Assembly (NCBI GenBank): GCA_000697355.1
Contig: JNEN01001241.1
Coordinates: forward strand, 178,506 to 242,505
Origin: Syncephalastrum monosporum B8922
Taxonomy: Eukaryota; Mucoromycota; Mucoromycetes; Mucorales; Syncephalastraceae
Length of the DNA: 64,000 bases
Direction: 5' to 3'
This document shows positions 1 through 12,090 of the stretch, piece after piece. The notes beneath the pieces are model-generated. The model was not told the DNA's origin. It searched no databases and saw nothing but the letters and a program-made list of their open reading frames with translations. The first letter of the stretch is position 1. Each line of letters starts with the position of its first letter. Position numbers and translations under genes: made by a program.

Positions 1-2323
1 TGTGGTCCCATATGGGGCTAAGGTACTGGACAACCGCATTGGACAGATTGAGCTCCATGACGACGGTGTGGTTTTGGCCACGCAGGGCCGCGTCCTGCAG
101 CTGCTGCCAGCTCCCAACACGATGCATGGCTAGATCCATTTGCTGGTCGCTAAGATCGAGTGTCGGTTTCTCAGGCAGGAAGCTCTCATCCGTTACAGTG
201 GACTCGACGTCGGTGACATCGTCGTCCTCGTTCAATAGGGTGGCGGCCGACCAAAAGCGCTGCTCAGCGTCGTACCACTCGACAGCGCGCGTAAAGGCGG
301 CGACACCCAGAAGGGTGCGCACATAGAGGTCACGACAGGGCCAATGCGGATGGTGCTCCCACTGCATCCCAATGGTCTGAGCGTCGGCGACGAGCTCCAT
401 ATGCCCGCCGGAGCCATCCAGAAAAGAGGTGAGTGGCGTGTCAAGCACATGCTGGGCAAACCCAATGAGCTCCTGGAGGGTCGATATTAACGCGTTGGGG
501 GTGTAGGTTTGCTGATGGGAGTCCGTCAAACCTTTTTCGACAAAGTCGTTCAGCGCGTCAATGACGTCGCGCATCTCGGCGTTGCAGCAGTACTTGGAGT
601 ACTCCATGCGCGACTTGATGGCATGTTTGAGTTCGTGCGAGGCATGACGTTCGGCCACGCGTGGATACGTAGGATGAAAGCATTGGCGGAGAGGCGAGCC
701 CGTCGTCGTGGTTTGCGTCGATGAGGGTGTTGGCGCAGGTGGTTTCTTGATGGATCTTTTGCGCTGGTGCTGCTGCGAAGGAATGATGGCGTCCATGGAA
801 CGCGAGCGCTTGACAGGCTTGTAAGACTGATATGCAGCGAGATGATGCACAACTTCCCACCAGGGCTGAATGTGGCGAGATACGAAAGGTTGGTCCGACG
901 CCGACAGATACTCGTCTACCCAGTTGACCCATTCGACATGGTGGTGTAGTCGCTGTTTGGTGGCGCGTGACAGGTGCAGTTTTCGACCGTAGTCCTCGGA
1001 CGTTTGCTCCCACGTTGTCGTGTCTAGATGGTTGGCAGTGTATTAGGAATGAAAAGATAGGACGTGTACACTCTTACTGAGGGAGTCATAGGCCATCGTC
1101 ATGTCGCTCTGGTGACGGTTGAGGAGAAGGGAGGGATAGACGGGATGGTGCTGTTGTGGCTGGAGCGGATGGCAAGTATCGTCGTCATAGTCTGGGGCAG
1201 GCTTAGTCTCACGCAAGTCGATCTCTACGACGTCAGTGTCCGAGTCATAATTTGATATGTTGGAGAGCTGCTTGCGCATCAGGGTGTGCATGGACTGCTG
1301 GTAGGTCGGCACACTGCTTTCCTGCGAGTCCTTTTGGAAGAGCGTGGCCAGATCGGATCCAAGGCTGTGGCGTGCGGACGCGTATATGTCGGTGCTCATG
1401 GATGCAGTACGTCGGCGCGTGGGAGTATTGTCGTCCATGTCATCGACGACCCATCGAGGCGAGCCTTTCCCTTGAGATAGGTTAGAGTACGAAGCAGTTA
1501 AAAAAAAAAGAGAGAACAAATTGTACCTCGCAAGGGTGATTGGGGGCTGCTAGCGAGTTGCATGTGGTGGTAAAAGTGAGGCGATGAGGACGGGTAAAAG
1601 GAGTAGTACGGCGAGTCTTCGGTTGTGAAGCTGGAGCTGGCATCGGTCATGACGGAGGAGATGGAGGAGGTTCGTGGACGGTGATGAGCAGCAGCTGCTG
1701 CGGCGGGCGAGTGCTGGAAGAAGAACATCGGATCCCTGAAAGACGAAGACGAGGAAGAAGAAGCAGGGTGAAGAGGCTGGCTTTGGGTTTGCGGAAGAGG
1801 AGGAGGCGTAGGCGAGTCGTACTCGTCGGGATCATTGGACGAGCTGGCAGAGCGGACACGCGAGCGAGGTTCATTGTTCGTGTTGTTGTTGCTGTTGAAG
1901 CTGCTGCTGCTACTGCTATGGTTATTATGAGTAAAAGAGCCAGAGCGGTGGACACCCAAAGACTTCGTGCTCGAGTGGCGTGAGCGGGGTGGCGTCATGA
2001 TGAGCATATCCATCATAATCGACCCTTTGCGGCCCTTGCGGAGCGGGTCGACGGCGGGAGCTGTTATCGGCGTGGACGGTCCGCTCGACGTGGTGGGCGA
2101 GGAGGACAGATTCAATTTCTCGAACGGATGCGAAAGGGGAGACGCCGCGCGGGAGTCGAGCGAATGGCCCCGCTGAGTGGGTTTAGCGCGAGTGTTGTGG
2201 TTGGGCGACGTGTTGAATTTCTTCTTGAAACTCGCTACAACCGGATCGGAGGGGGAGGAGGCCATGCTTTCAAAATAAGACATGTCAGCTGACGAATTAT
2301 TCACATTGGTTGGATGGAATTGT

Positions 2324-2361
<38 letters not shown>

Positions 2362-2835
2362 ATGCTGCTGCTGTGAGTGCGAGTGGTGGCAGGAAATCGG
2401 TATTACAGGGGCAACGGGTAACGTGGGCGGCAGTTGGCTGGGCGAAAACGAGGACGGCGCAGGTGTGAACGATTGCGAGTGCGATCGCGAAGATCGTGAG
2501 GCAGAGGAAAGCTCGGCTTCATCGCACGACGAGGAGATGGAGGCTCGACTGGACCGTCGCTTTAAGAGTAACGGCTGAGGTATGGGAATGCTGCGAAGTT
2601 TGTTTGTATTGGATATTGTGCTGATTCCACCCCCACCACCACCACTACCACTGCCTCCTGCTGTTTCTGTTTCTGTTCCTCTTCCAGCTGCTGACCCTGC
2701 TGGTCTTGCTGGTGCTGCTTCCCCTCCCGCTCCTGTTTCTGTTCCTGTTCCTGTTCCTGATGGTGGTGGTAGTGGTGGTATTATGGGGTCGGGGGTAGGG
2801 TCCATCGTCGGACGAACTGCCTCTCGCGAATGCAT
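1..2835 (-). CDS. Probable Rim15/Cek1-type Ser/Thr kinase, N-terminal part (truncated by window)
   Basis: Three exons read on the minus strand: 2835-1527, 1470-1078, 1023-<1, with GT-AG introns in matching phase; 908 residues are visible and the frame is still open at base 1. The first ~440 residues are low complexity (Ser, Pro, His) with a glutamine run near 2320-2372 and many RxxS-like sites. Exon 3 is more ordered: a hydrophobic region ends in a beta-strand pattern (VVMELN...VVQYLSPIW) that resembles the PAS-like segment found N-terminal to the kinase domain in fungal Rim15/Cek1 proteins, which control stationary phase and nutrient signalling. The kinase domain would lie beyond the window, so the family call rests on this segment only. 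A second ATG lies at 2802. It is divergent from the C2 gene at 4943. Confidence 0.45.
2320..2372 (-). repeat. CAG/CAA-type polyglutamine tract
   Basis: In-frame run of glutamine codons, interrupted by one histidine, inside exon 1 of the probable Rim15-like gene. Mixed CAA and CAG codons argue for some age rather than a recent pure-repeat expansion. Confidence 0.85.
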
Positions 2836-4942
2836 TCGAGCTCAGCCAAATAGTGGTGCAAGAGGATCCAAGCAGCAGGGTGTGGTGTTGTGTGTATGTG
2901 AGTGTGTGTTATGTATAGAAAAGTAGAGTGCGGGTGGTACGTGCGTATGAGAAGGAGTGAGTAAAAGAAGAGTGGAGAGTGGGAGATTGAGCACAAGCTG
3001 CTTTTTTCTTTTTGTGGGGGGTTTGCAAAGATGGAAGGATTACAGACAGGCAGGAAAAGGGAAGGAGATCTACGCTTTCAATAAAATTGCGTCACTGTCG
3101 CTTGACCAAAGAGAAAGAATAAAAAAGGGTGCGTGAGCATTCGGAGGCACTCTAGCAAAATATTCGGTTATTTGCTTGCTTCCTTTTTTTCTACTGAATC
3201 AATGCGGTGAAAAGCACACTACTTCAAACTAGGCAGATCTGACAGCAGCAAAGGATAGAGTATAGCGTCAAGAGAGTAAAAGTGATGAGAGGGAGGAAGG
3301 GAAAAAAAGAGAGAGAGAGAGAGAGAAAATGTATCAAATGGTGCAATGGGCGTGTAGAACCTTACGGATGGCAATGTTTGGCGGCCGTCATCATGTGCCT
3401 AACACACAAAAGCAACCAGTCATCCAAAGCAGTCTTTCTCTTTTTTTTTTGTTTTTAGTTGGCTTCTTTCATTCTCTCCCTTCGGGGGCATGTCCGAGGG
3501 CGAACTCAGAAAAAGTCAAATTGAAGTCTGTGTACGCTTCTCCTCCTCAAACAGTCTCCCCCTTCGTCCATTTTGCCTGAATACGACGTACTCATCCAAC
3601 TTTTTTTCTAATTCAGTTGTTTATTCGTGTCAAGTGCAAAGCTTATTGCTGCCGTACTCCTCAAGCAAGAGAGAGCAAGAAGCACGGAAAACCTTTTTTT
3701 TTTTGTTTTTTTCAAACCTCGGACTCCTTATCATTATGTAAAATAAGTAGTAGAATGACTTGCCAGATGCAGCGACATGCCGCTGCATATTATACAGTAT
3801 GTATAGTATAGTAATTTCCCATTCTCATTTTTTTTTTTTGCGGAAATGACAAAAGTGCCTGTAGTGACAACGCTGATTGGATAGCTGGGCACGACATCGG
3901 TCGCTTGAGCACACAAATCACAGCAGCAGATGTATGTATATCGTTACCAAAATATGGCACGCATGTCCTCCTCGGTTTTGTTTTTTTTTCTCCTTGTTCG
4001 TTGTCACCTACTCTTGTATGTGTGTGAACATATGGGTGTCTTTTACCGGTTTTTCCCAGGCAATATCTTATAGTTATAACATGTATCCCACGGTTACTTA
4101 CTCACTGGGACTGTTGTCCACGCCGTTATAATGGGCTGTTTCTGTTCCGTCTATGTAGCATATACGAGATTGAACCATTCTGTGGCGAACTAAGAAAATC
4201 TTGTGTTTTTTTAGTGTTTTGAATTTGTCATACAGATGAGAATGGAAAATAAGGTAGGATGGAAAGCGCAGTGTTTAAAGACGGCAGTTGACAACAGGTG
4301 ATTTGAGAGGTTATCTCTATAATTCATTTTATCTGACGATATATATACACAAGTCGCGTGATGGTTACCGAGGGCGGTATTCCAAATAGCGTACGGTCTA
4401 CTATGTGCATACAGTATGCATACAAGCAAACAAAAAAAAAAGACAGAAGAGCAAGAATATGATTTGGCGCATTCAAAATGATGATTTGAGTGGTGCTCTC
4501 GGCTGGGTGTACCAAATAGGCAGAGACGTAGCACAATACATACACACATATACACATACACACATCATATTGCGTTCAGGGCAATCTAAACACAAAACAC
4601 ATATCAAACCCTTGTTTAGTTCTAACTCAGACATATGCACAGCGTCATCGCCTTTCGCTTCACATATGAGAGGCTGCAGTGCTATTTATACGATACATTT
4701 TCGTGGATGAAGATGGGATCATGATCTGATAGGTGGAGTGAACCAAGAGTGGTTTGCGAGCGGGTGCAACACGGAAAAAGCAGGATTTCCAAACGCCGAC
4801 GCCCTTCGCTTGGGAGTTTGGATCCGCTGCGTCTACCTTTTTTCTTCTTTGGCGCGAGGCACAGCCAGCCTTTTTTTTTTTTTTTTTTTTTTTACCAGCA
4901 GCTTCTTTTTGCTTCTCTTCTTCTTTCTGCTCATCATCTTCC
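2836..4942. other. Divergent intergenic region
   Basis: About 2.1 kb between two divergently transcribed genes. It is AT-rich with many T-runs and a (GA)n microsatellite at 3309-3326. I see no splice-consistent reading frame; the short ORFs here are dominated by homopolymers. It presumably carries both promoters and long 5' UTRs. Confidence 0.6.
3309..3326. repeat. (GA)9 microsatellite
   Basis: Uninterrupted GA dinucleotide repeat upstream of the minus-strand Rim15-like gene. Confidence 0.9.
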
Positions 4943-6666
4943 ATGACCGAAACGCAAAAGCCTCCTATTGGAGAGCTCGTCATTGTCGCGCTCCGTGCAG
5001 TAAATACCGCCCTTCGCACCCCACCTTTTGCTGTCTTGGCTAACTCCGTTCCTTTTTTTTTTTTTTTTTTTGCCTTCTAGAGAGATCTCCCCAATCGCGA
5101 GGTAGGTTTCTTGTGCGATGATTTACGGGGTGAAAGATAAGCTAAGATGGCTATGGTCTGCAGATTGTGGGCAAGCAGGATCCGTTCTGCGTGTTCCGCC
5201 TGGGCGAAGTGGCCCAGCGGACCAAGACCGATTATCGTGGAGGGCAGCACCCACTCTGGGATGACCAGGTACAGCCGCGACACACCCTGCTTTGGAGAAA
5301 GAGAGAGAGAAAGCTGTGGCTCACGTAGATACGCTGTTTTCCAGGTGAATATCCCGGTACCGCCCAACAAGACCAAGCTGTACATGCAGCTGTTTGACGA
5401 GGACTCCCACCGCGAAGATTTGATCTCGGAGGGCGAACTCGATCTGACCAAGGTGCTGCGCGAAGGCGAACAGGATGGTAAACTTAAAAATAGGATTCAT
5501 TGGGGTGTTTCAAGTGTATCTCACAGCGGCTTCCTCGTAGATTGGTTCCCTCTGTCCTACCGGGGTCGTAAGGCGGGTGAGATCTATCTTGAGTTGACCT
5601 TTTACTCGGCAGTAAGTCTTGGACGGCAGAAGTCGATGGTATCACCTTTTCTTATCGTGTCACAGAGACCACCACCGAAGCGCCAGCCCACGCGCTACAA
5701 GCAGCCCGCACGTCCTCCGTCTGCGCGTCCCCCCATGCCTCAGCAGCAACAACAGCAAGCAAGGCCGCAATATAATGCGACCAGTAGGCCACCGGCACCT
5801 GTGCCAACCGAATCGGCTTCGACGCCTGCGCGATTCAGTGGCGTCGGCCCGCCGCCGTACATCCCACCCAGCCAACGACCTGGCTCAGCGCAGCACGACC
5901 ATCTCGCTACGCCCCACATGCCCCCCACCATCACACCGTCCTCCTCGACCGGCACCGCCTCTTCTGCCGGGGGTGGTGCAGGAGGCTATCATTACCGCCC
6001 TCATCCACAGCAGCAACAGCAGCAGCCGCACCGGCCACCGCCGCCGCCTGCTCAGCAGGGCTACCCTCCTCAAGCCGGCGGCTATCCTCCCGTGTCTTAT
6101 CCTCCCCACCCTGCTACCCAGGCACAGCCCGTCCAGAATGGCGGAACAGCCCCCTTGCTGTCTGCGCCCTTCCGGCCCGGCTCGCCACCCACATATGGCG
6201 GTAAGTAGAAGAGATGACATCAAAGAGGAAGGAAAAAGAGCGGGTGACACAAAACAATGCAGACGCCGGCACATACACGTACACACGCACGAAAGAGAGA
6301 TGATTGACGGCTAATCGCTTCTTCCCTTTAGGCTATCCGCCTGCTTCGACACCCATGGGCTTCCACCCGCCTCAGCCATACCCACCTCAGCAAACGAACG
6401 CACCGTACCCACCTCCTGCGGCAGGCGGATACCCACCTATAAACAATGCCAATGTCAATTTCCCTCAACCGCAACCCTACGCGAGCGGCTATACGCCACA
6501 TAGTGATCCAGCTGGCACTCCCTTTGCGGCTCACCAAGGATCCTATCCGCCCGCCCCTGCTGGTCCTGGGGGCTATCCTCCTCCCACAGCATCAGCTGCG
6601 GGTGGCTATCCACCTCCTACTCACGCCGGTGGCTATCCTCCACGACCGGCTTACCCGCCGTATTAA
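4943..6666 (+). CDS. C2-domain protein with GYPP-repeat proline-rich tail
   Basis: Seven exons: 4943-4999, 5081-5101, 5164-5268, 5345-5477, 5541-5611, 5666-6200, 6332-6666; phases agree and give 418 residues. Exon 2 is a 21-nt microexon coding RDLPNRE, needed to complete the first C2 strands. Residues ~8-125 form a C2 domain (KQDPFCVFRLG, DYRGGQHPLWDDQ, FDEDSHREDLISEG, WFPLSY). Acidic Ca2+-loop positions are partly kept (KQDP, DED), so calcium binding is possible but unproven. The rest is Pro/Gln/Tyr-rich with repeated GGYPP units, like a disordered tail that recruits SH3 or WW proteins. A C2 head plus a proline-rich tail is the architecture of the fungal cytokinesis proteins Fic1/Inn1; orthology is inference. 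Confidence 0.85.
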
Positions 6667-6878
6667 TCATCTAGAAAGCTTTTTCTTTTTCTTTTTCTTT
6701 TTTTTTTGTTTTCCTTCGTCCTGTGCTTACGTACGTAGTGGATATATATCTCTATCCTGTTTTTTCGTCTCTTAATTCTGTGTTACGTATGTATGTGTGC
6801 GAGTAAGAGAAATATAGACTATCCTTTGTTTTTTTTTCTTTTTTCTTTTTTCATTCTATCTGTTCTTTTACTTTTCTC

Positions 6879-7980
6879 TTAAGCCAGGAAAGGGAACATG
6901 GCCTTGCGGTTGCGAGGATAGTCCTTGAACTCTTTCTTGTAGTTGCGGTGCTTCTTGACAGCCCAGACGTACATTTGACCGGTCGCGACAATGTTGAAAA
7001 GCACGGCGCTCCAGGAAGTGGTGAGGAAGCACATCGCGGTCCAGGCAATCGTCTCGAAGAAGTAGTTGGGGCAGGACACGAGGTCAAAACCGTATCCGAA
7101 AGGAATGGCACGGACGCGGGTTCCGGGCGGGCGCAGGTTGCGAAGCGCAACGTGGTTGGCAAAGTTGGACAGTTGGGCCCACTGATAAGTCAGTAAAGAA
7201 GTAAGGGGTTAATCACAAATGTTCATTCATGCATCATCCACCCGAAGATGATGATAAAGTCGACAGCATTATAAAGTAAAGTGTACGGGTGTATCGCTCT
7301 TCATCACTTACAGCCCAGACGGCGATGCAGCCGTAGATATAGACATCGCTTCTGGCAGCGGCAGACTGGCCGGCAGCGTACCAGGGACCGTAGACCCAGT
7401 AAGCGAGGTTGACACCGGACAGGAACCAGTAATGGGCCGAGTTCTTGAACACGTTGAAGAAGGGCATCGTGCCGTGCGAGAAGCGGTGCACAAAGATCGT
7501 CTCGAGCTCGCGTTTCAGGAAATGAAGCAGGGTCAGGTAGAACGCGGTCTTTTGCATGCACGAGTGCTCAAAAGTGGAGCCATAAATGGTCTTGGAGAGG
7601 TAGTAAAAGATGGGATGAATCACGAGAGGACCGCCGTACTCAATCAGAAACACGGTGCGCCAGCCGATTTGGGGACCTACAACAGAACAAAGGGTAGACC
7701 TTTAGCAAAGTGAGCAGACAACCTCTCTTTCATTTGTACCGAGATCCTTGAATTGAATGGTGGCACCGTCTTCGAGGCCGAGTTCAGCCAGAGTCTTGTC
7801 GGCGTCGAGAGGTTTCTTGTCCTCGGTGGTCAGGCGCTGACGATCGGGATAGAATTTGGGGAACTTGGTGGCCAGCGCCTTCTGAACGTCGAGCACCTTG
7901 ACCGTATTGGCCGTGCCTGCCAAGTCGAGCGTCACCGGAAACTGTGACGATTTGGCGCGTGAAGCGATGGTCACCTTCAT
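6879..7980 (-). CDS. TSC13: Very-long-chain trans-2-enoyl-CoA reductase (Tsc13/TECR)
   Basis: Three exons on the minus strand: 7980-7740, 7676-7312, 7181-6879; 302 residues, the usual size of the family. The enzyme performs the last reduction of fatty-acid elongation in the ER membrane, supplying very-long-chain acyl-CoA for sphingolipids. Residues 1-80 form the ubiquitin-like N-terminal domain typical of TECR (FYPDRQRLT, KTLAELGLEDG). The membrane part shows LIEYGGPL, the HFLKRELETIFVHRFSHGTMP motif region (read here in two pieces) and, near the C-terminus, CPNYFFE, all typical of the steroid-reductase-like fold. The C-terminus KKEFKDYPRNRKAMFPF matches the family's basic tail. Its 3' end converges on the C2 gene, 212 bp apart. 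Confidence 0.95.
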
Positions 7981-9449
7981 GCTTTGTCTGATTGAGAAAA
8001 GAACAAGGACCAGATACTTGGATTATGAAGCCCAAGTTTTGGGTTGTCCTCGCGCTTCAGATTCAACACCGCTTGGCACATGAATCTGAATATTGCAATA
8101 TAAGCACTGGGTTTGGTTTGTCCAGTCCATCGCTTTTGTTGGGGCGAAACCATACTCCTTTGACACAACATCATCCACCACCTTCTGGAAACATATGAAT
8201 AGTCTAGTTGTCTAAAACAAAAAAACTAGAAAAAGGATCGTATACATTTTCAAGCTATCAGGCTCCCCCAAATGTAAGTCTACACAGCCAAATCATCATA
8301 TAAATGTAACAGGTATGCGGTAGCAGCGTTGTCGATGCTGAACTACCGTTTACGTAAGCATTGCTTCGTTCAGTTTCCACTGTTTCATGTCGCAGGCAGA
8401 TACTCATTATGCATGCGTTTGTCCAGTATTATCGTACTTAGCGTGGCCGAACTATGTCTTCCATGGAGGTGGAGATGGAGTATAGGCCTGTAAGACGATG
8501 GTTGATAACTTTTTGTGATTTATGCGCCAAATATTATCATGTTCATCGCTAAAATTACATACCGATAGCCTCAAATGATGTTAGCATTCATCCTGTGCAC
8601 CGAACATAGCTGGTACATACCACTCACCTAGAATGGAAAGGTTCGTGCTATAAGCTGGATCTGAAGAACTTTTTACTAGGGTATTCAGGGATATATCACA
8701 ATCTACTAATTGTCGTGTGTGGATAGTTGCCGCTAATCAACACAATGGTTAGATTTAGTTCAAACGTTCAAACGTTCTAAGCGGCAAGGAGCCTGAAGGG
8801 CTATGAGGATCCTGCTGCAAGTGTAAATTGAAGAACATGCATGAAGTGCGACACCTATAGAGCTGATATTTATAGATCGTCGTGTACTACCCATATGCAG
8901 CCAAGCTGAGAATTCTAGTTAGTTCGATTACTCCTTTGCTCCATTGCTATACACAGTATCTTATTTCTGTATTTCTTGCTCATTAACTCTTAACAAAGCG
9001 AAAGTATGGTACTAAAATCTTTCACTATCTTGCGCTTTTTCGGAGATATATACACCGTGTCCCTTAAATTCGATGTCGCGTCCGAGCTATCCGAAAGGGA
9101 GTCATTGTTGATGTAATCCTCAATAGATTCAGTGCTGCTCAAGATAGGATCCCAGCAGCGGTATTAGCAAACCCAACCGATAGAAATGATTGCTATACTG
9201 TTGCCACCTTTAATCTCCATATATGCTCAAGAAACTTGGGGATAAACATCGGCAGCATCCTGTTTGGCCAGCAGACGTCAATGCGCAGGCGCGATCGAAA
9301 ACGTAGATTCCCCTTGTCGGCTCACTGAAGGAATAGACATACACTTTACTCACTTTTAGTTATGTCAGTCAGAATGTTACATATGTATTTGCTCAAGATC
9401 ATACTTACCGTATGTATTAATTTCGTAGAGCTTGATGCACGTATTAAGT
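7981..9449. other. Gene-poor region
   Basis: AT-rich sequence upstream of TSC13. The first ~200 bp presumably carry its promoter. No reading frame with convincing codon structure or splice sites was found; stops are dense in all frames. Confidence 0.5.
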
Positions 9450-10040
9450 TCATTGTCTAGAGCACGACTCTGGAGACGGATGTTTTCGAGCATGCTTTTG
9501 AAGATTTTTTGCAAGTTTGATTCCGTCACCCAAAAAGTGTGCGTGGCTGTTTACATGGGATGGACCAGTGACTTCCATCAAGGAGAATGCCAAGTCAAAG
9601 CTTTCGATGCGGATGATCGCACCGGAGGTGTACCTTTGCTTCGCCGTTCGTCGTCCTTCTGGGCTTTCTGTTCTTCTCCGTTTGATACTGGGAGACTCTG
9701 GTCTCAGTTACAAGACCCATTAGTTTCTACGTAGTAATGTGATTCTACCGTACCAGTGCCAAGATATATCATCGCGACCCTTGAACAAGTCCTTCAGCAA
9801 TGGTGCCAGAAATGTAGCGATGTAGTGCAGTCGCCCCTGCGGCTGAACTAGAATGCATGAGTCTTGTGGCGAGTATTGATCACGGATTCCTAAGTACGGA
9901 TCAGTTAGTCGAAGACATATGCATGAGTGGCTTTTCCTTACATTAGTTTCATTATCTTCACTGTCTTTCGCTTCCATTTCGTATGATCCCGAGAATATCA
10001 GAGTTCCTGACGAGCCGCGTTTAAGGGCGGATCGCAGCAT
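9450..10040 (-). pseudogene. Decayed member of a repeated Mucoromycota protein family
   Basis: Read on the minus strand, frames around 9450-9615 give a coherent stretch (LMEVTGPSHVNSHAHFLGD then IKLAKNLQ) that resembles an uncharacterised, highly repeated Mucoromycota family carrying a 'E-GP...HFLGDRxKxAKNLK' motif. Upstream, 10040-9720 gives FLAPLLKDLFKGRDDISWHW, plausibly the preceding region of the same protein. The pieces lie in different frames separated by stops, so the locus looks broken. Function of the family is unknown to me; the assignment is from memory of the motif, not a search. Confidence 0.35.
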
Positions 10041-10123
10041 CGAATGATCAGACTATCATATACTCTTTTGCTTGACTGGCGAGACACTGTGGCATATTTC
10101 TCGCCTGTGGCCCTTTCATGTTC

Positions 10124-10246
10124 GTAGTGCTAGTGACCAAAAATAACAATGCGGGATCATTTTGGCCTGGCAATTGGAATGAGTACAGTTTAAATCCGTT
10201 AACGAGGATCCATTGGACGGCAGGACTGGTGCCAGCAGCCGCGGTA
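10124..10246 (+). pseudogene. Degenerate 18S rRNA gene fragment (region up to the 530 loop)
   Basis: About 120 bp align by eye with eukaryotic 18S rRNA just upstream of and including the universal 530 loop: AATAACAATGC, CAATTGGAATGAGTACA, TTTAAATCC, TTAACGAGGATC, then GGTGCCAGCAGCCGCGGTA without mismatch. Between these blocks there are scattered substitutions. Similarity stops sharply at both ends (GTAGTG on the left, GCGGTA on the right), so this is a small isolated fragment, not an rDNA unit. The GAGGATC variant is reminiscent of zygomycete 18S. Confidence 0.85.
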
Positions 10247-12090
10247 GATGTTTTCTTCGAAGTCTGCTTCAGCAATGACCTTATGCGCAACCGTTGAGGA
10301 TGATGGCACGATGTCTACTATGCCGTAAAACAAGAGACTGCCCACTACCTGTTAGTCACCACCAGAGGATATGTTTATTATCTTCATGACTTACTCCTGT
10401 TTGTGTCGCGTCGGGACATGGCTCGAATCGATCCGGTACATCAATATCAGCGAGCGGATGCGCTCTGCATTTGAATGGTCTTAAAAGGGATTTCCAGGGT
10501 CGTCGGATACCGTGGCATTGGCGCTACTTCCACCTTGTTATGTTGTCGACAGCTTTCTGGAAAATCTGACACCTGACTCATTGTCTCGTTGATGGAGCGC
10601 TGCTGCTTGTGTTGTCGTTACTGTTGCTGTTGATCGGCTTTGGATCCTTTCGCTTATGTGTGCCTCCTGTGTTTGTCGCGCTTGGCCAAGCCGCCGTAAC
10701 GCCGATGCTTCATAATTTTGCTTGGTGACGTCCAAAGGGTTGGGTCGAAGGCTGTGCCAGTACAGCTGTAAACCTAACCGCCGCAGAGCTTTCTTGGGAA
10801 CATCTTGGGTGAGTGAGGTTTTGAAACAGCTGCACAATGCGAATCCAAATCACGCACATTGGTGTCGGCCCAGGTATGCTCGCGTATATCAGCTTTTGAA
10901 ACTGTTGAAAAGTGGCGGTATGAGACGCGCTTCGAAGATATTCTGTTCATGTATTCGGCAACAAGATCCTCAAACCTTGTCGTTGTTGCTGAGAATCTAA
11001 GACTTTGGAGCGTGGTGCATGAATTACGCCTCACACACAGCGGAACCTGAACATTCGTGACGTAAAGAGAGCACTAGAAAATAAGGAAGAAAAAGGCTGC
11101 GGGCAGCACTTGGTCTCTTTCGTGGAGGAACACTGGACTGTGTGCGTACGATGCTGGGTGGTGGTTTAGGCCAGACCCAGTGCCGTTTGCGCAGGGCAAG
11201 ACGCGTGACCAATCCGTGCATACGGACCGATTGGGGAACCCCCTTATTTACTTCCCTTCGCCTGCATGGAAAGACCTTCCAGTCAGGTCAGTGTGATGCA
11301 GTATCACACTGAATACAGTTGTAAATGAGTCCATTATTACGCTTCATGCCGCGGTCACGGCTGTCTGCCGCATGCGGCGTCAATTCGCCTGGGGCTCTTT
11401 GGCGAAACTCTCGGAAGGAGATTCCTGAATTGCTAACCCATATGTCTCGGACGGAGGCAACTGTGTATAGAATACTGTAGCTCCTCGCGCATGCTCGACA
11501 TCTGATGCTGTGGTATGCTACTGCCAACCGCACACGCTGCCGGCGCTGCGAGAGTGACCGGACAATCCTACGCGGCCCTAGTCTGCATTCTGGCCAGCGG
11601 ATCGTTTTATCTTGTGAACATTGCCATCCTTGTGTCAGATGCTTTTTTTTTTTTTTGCCCTTAGTATTACATTTTGTGATGGGTCAGAACCAATTCTGTT
11701 GGTTTAAGCTCTGGGGAGTAGCACGAAGCGCACGCATTATATCCTCGGTACATAGTATGCAAATTTCCTCTAGTATGGTATGGCCTATCTTTCAAGAAAA
11801 AGCTACAATGGTCGATCCATACACTGTACAGCGTATACAGCGTTAAAACACATATTTTCTTATTCCTGGTCATCACTTTATCTTCTTGCCATATTGTCGT
11901 ATTCTCAAGCCAGCTTAATTTGAGTCTGGCGTACAGACCATTGAAAGTAGCGCTGGTGGTCATCGATCTAGTTGCGAGCAGAGTAACAGAAAAGCGCTGG
12001 TTGTACGTTGAAAATGACAAACGAACACTCCGCAGCCTTTTTCCTGCAGACCACAAAAAAACCGAACAGACGCATCTTTTCTCTCTGATC
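10247..12090. other. Gene-poor region
   Basis: No supportable gene. Overlapping minus-strand frames at 10538-11034 (for example TRFEDLVAEYMNRISSKRV) look somewhat protein-like and may be another decayed gene, but I found no consistent exon structure. The last ~150 bp are likely promoter of the gene at 12091. Confidence 0.45.

Noticed and set aside
5660..6314. Long overlapping frames on both strands inside the C2 gene tail
   Set aside because: Shadows of the proline/glutamine-rich repeats; the spliced C2 frame explains the region and keeps phase across seven exons.
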